Below are positions 7,958 through 8,637 of a DNA stretch of 8,637 nt, in pieces (the first letter of the stretch is position 1; the number at the start of each line of letters is the position of its first letter). Where the stretch lies: contig JAUXGC010000047.1 in assembly GCA_030622375.1 (NCBI GenBank), positions 1-8,637 of the forward strand, written 5' to 3'. The translations under genes and the position numbers were made by a program. Source of the stretch: Sulfurovum sp. (lineage in GTDB: Bacteria; Campylobacterota; Campylobacteria; Campylobacterales; Sulfurovaceae). The notes under the pieces are model-generated. The model saw only the letters and a program-made list of their open reading frames with translations. It did not search any database and had not been told where the DNA came from.

Positions 7958-7966
7958 TGATACAAT
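7958..7966 (+). promoter_or_regulatory. Extended -10 promoter of the pncC-like gene
   Basis: TG-A-TACAAT forms an extended -10 box (TG at 7958-7959, hexamer at 7961-7966). The distance from the hexamer to the ATG is six bases, so the expected start site is the A of the start codon at 7973. No Shine-Dalgarno sequence lies in the 20 bases before the ATG. Together this points to a leaderless mRNA. The corresponding -35 region would fall inside the right arm of the inverted-repeat element. Confidence 0.55.
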
Positions 7967-7972
7967 AACTAT

Positions 7973-8455
7973 ATGAAAAATATCAGAAATACAACAGAAA
8001 AAGTTATTACAATACTTACAAAAAACAGACAAACCATATCTTTTGCAGAGAGTTGCACAGGTGGTCGTTTAGTTGCAGAATTTACAGCCATATCTGGTGC
8101 ATCAAATATTTTAAATGGCTCCTGCATTACCTACTCAAATGAAATTAAAAACAGATGGTTAGGCGTAGAAAAAGAGGTTCTAAAAAACTTTGGTGCAGTA
8201 AGTAAAGAGTGTGTTTCACAAATGCTAGATGGCATCCAAAAGATGGCTAAAAGTGATTATAGTATAGCAGTCTCTGGTATTGCAGGACCTATGGGTGGCA
8301 CAAAATTAAAACCTGTGGGAACAGTATATATAGGAGTACTTACACCTATATATAAAGAGGTATTTCATTGCCACTTTAAAGGTTCAAGAGAAGAGGTTCA
8401 AGAACAATCAGTCATGTTTGCTATTGATAAATTAAATGAAGTATTAAAAATTTAA
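7973..8455 (+). CDS. pncC: CinA C-terminal-type protein, probable nicotinamide-nucleotide amidase
   Basis: The 160-residue protein is a stand-alone CinA C-terminal domain, close in length to E. coli PncC. That enzyme deamidates NMN to nicotinic acid mononucleotide, recycling the NMN made by NAD-dependent DNA ligase. Family blocks are all present: AESCTGG at 25-31, ITYSNEIK at 52-59, VSGIAGP at 100-106 followed by MGGT where relatives often have GGGT, KPVGTVYIGV at 113-122, and a final FKGSREEVQEQS segment. It lacks the N-terminal MoaB-like domain of full CinA; the homology begins right after the start, so this is not a truncation. It is divergent from ileS, appears to have a leaderless start, and is followed by the tRNA-Lys promoter. 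Domain assignment is firm; the exact substrate is inferred from the family. Confidence 0.9.
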   Translation: MKNIRNTTEKVITILTKNRQTISFAESCTGGRLVAEFTAISGASNILNGSCITYSNEIKNRWLGVEKEVLKNFGAVSKECVSQMLDGIQKMAKSDYSIAVSGIAGPMGGTKLKPVGTVYIGVLTPIYKEVFHCHFKGSREEVQEQSVMFAIDKLNEVLKI

Positions 8456-8474
8456 AGTATTTGTCTTAATTCTC

Positions 8475-8503
8475 TTGACAATCAAAGGTTTCTGAGCTAT
8501 AAT
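8475..8503 (+). promoter_or_regulatory. Consensus sigma70 promoter of the tRNA-Lys gene
   Basis: TTGACA (8475-8480), a 17-base spacer and TATAAT (8498-8503) make a perfect consensus promoter. Transcription should start near 8510, about 30 bases before the tRNA. The bases between -10 and start (TCCGTCC) are GC-rich, like the discriminators of stable-RNA promoters under stringent control. It starts only about 20 bases after the pncC-like gene, and no terminator is seen between them. Confidence 0.85.
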
Positions 8504-8541
8504 TCCGTCCACATTATTTAAGTAATTAATATAAATTATAT

Positions 8542-8617
8542 GACCCGTTAGCTCAGTTGGTAGAGCAATTCCCTTTTAAGGAATGGGCCCTAGGTTCGAA
8601 TCCTAGACGGGTCACCA
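8542..8617 (+). tRNA. tRNA-Lys, anticodon TTT, CCA encoded
   Basis: The cloverleaf is complete over 76 bases. The acceptor stem GACCCGT pairs perfectly with ACGGGTC (8607-8613); the D stem is GCTC/GAGC; the anticodon stem ATTCC/GGAAT encloses the loop CTTTTAA with anticodon TTT at 8575-8577; the variable loop is 5 bases; and the T stem CTAGG/CCTAG holds TTCGAAT. The discriminator is A and CCA is encoded at 8615-8617. It reads AAA and AAG codons. Another stable RNA may follow outside the window, since only 20 bases remain after it and no terminator is seen there. Confidence 0.98.
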
Positions 8618-8637
8618 CTTTAACAATGTCTGGTCGC

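Noticed and set aside
7973..8455. The CinA-like gene as a truncated remnant of full-length CinA
   Set aside because: Stand-alone C-terminal-domain proteins of about 160 residues are a normal family form (PncC). The frame is intact, all motifs are present and a promoter sits exactly at the start.
8542..8617. tRNA-Lys as an integration site for a mobile island
   Set aside because: Only 20 bases follow the tRNA in the window, no integrase gene is present and no direct repeat of the tRNA 3' end was found elsewhere in the window.

Overview
The window is AT-rich and looks like the chromosome of a Campylobacterota (Epsilonproteobacteria) species. The IleS, GatA and GuaB sequences read like those of the Sulfurovum/Sulfurimonas group. 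The promoters also fit: AT-rich upstream tracts and a conserved -10 region with little or no -35, as described for this phylum. The genus-level call is an impression from protein style, not a measured similarity.

Layout. Most genes lie on the minus strand and read from right to left. ileS (5017-7770) is followed by two very small genes that a length-limited gene caller would miss: a 41-residue single-span membrane protein whose start codon overlaps the ileS stop codon (4892-5017), and a 53-residue protein with a signal peptide (4720-4881). A type II toxin-antitoxin pair of the RelE/ParE kind (4170-4672) comes next. Then follow gatA and guaB (2750-4093 and 1295-2740), nine bases apart and apparently one operon. 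Last is a membrane-anchored coiled-coil NlpC/P60 wall peptidase (147-1100), followed at once by the start of a bactofilin gene cut by the window edge (1-122). On the plus strand are a stand-alone CinA C-terminal-type amidase (pncC-like, 7973-8455) and tRNA-Lys(TTT) (8542-8617) with a textbook sigma70 promoter.

Function. The core is housekeeping: isoleucine charging (ileS), the transamidation route to Gln-tRNA and possibly Asn-tRNA (gatA), GMP synthesis (guaB), pyridine nucleotide recycling (pncC-like) and a lysine tRNA. The peptidase-bactofilin pair is probably a cell-shape or wall-remodelling module, comparable in layout to the csd1-ccmA locus of Helicobacter but with an NlpC/P60 enzyme where Helicobacter has an M23 enzyme. 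The toxin-antitoxin pair is the most obviously accessory part.

Most unusual feature. Between the divergent ileS and pncC-like genes lies a 101-bp element (7848-7948). It is made of two 23-bp arms in inverted orientation with one mismatch, around a 55-bp spacer, and the right arm is itself an imperfect hairpin. This is the architecture of a REPIN (REP doublet), a non-autonomous repeat mobilised by a RAYT (Y1/HUH) transposase elsewhere in the genome. It ends 12 bases before an extended -10 box placed so that the pncC-like mRNA would begin at its own ATG, which suggests a leaderless transcript.
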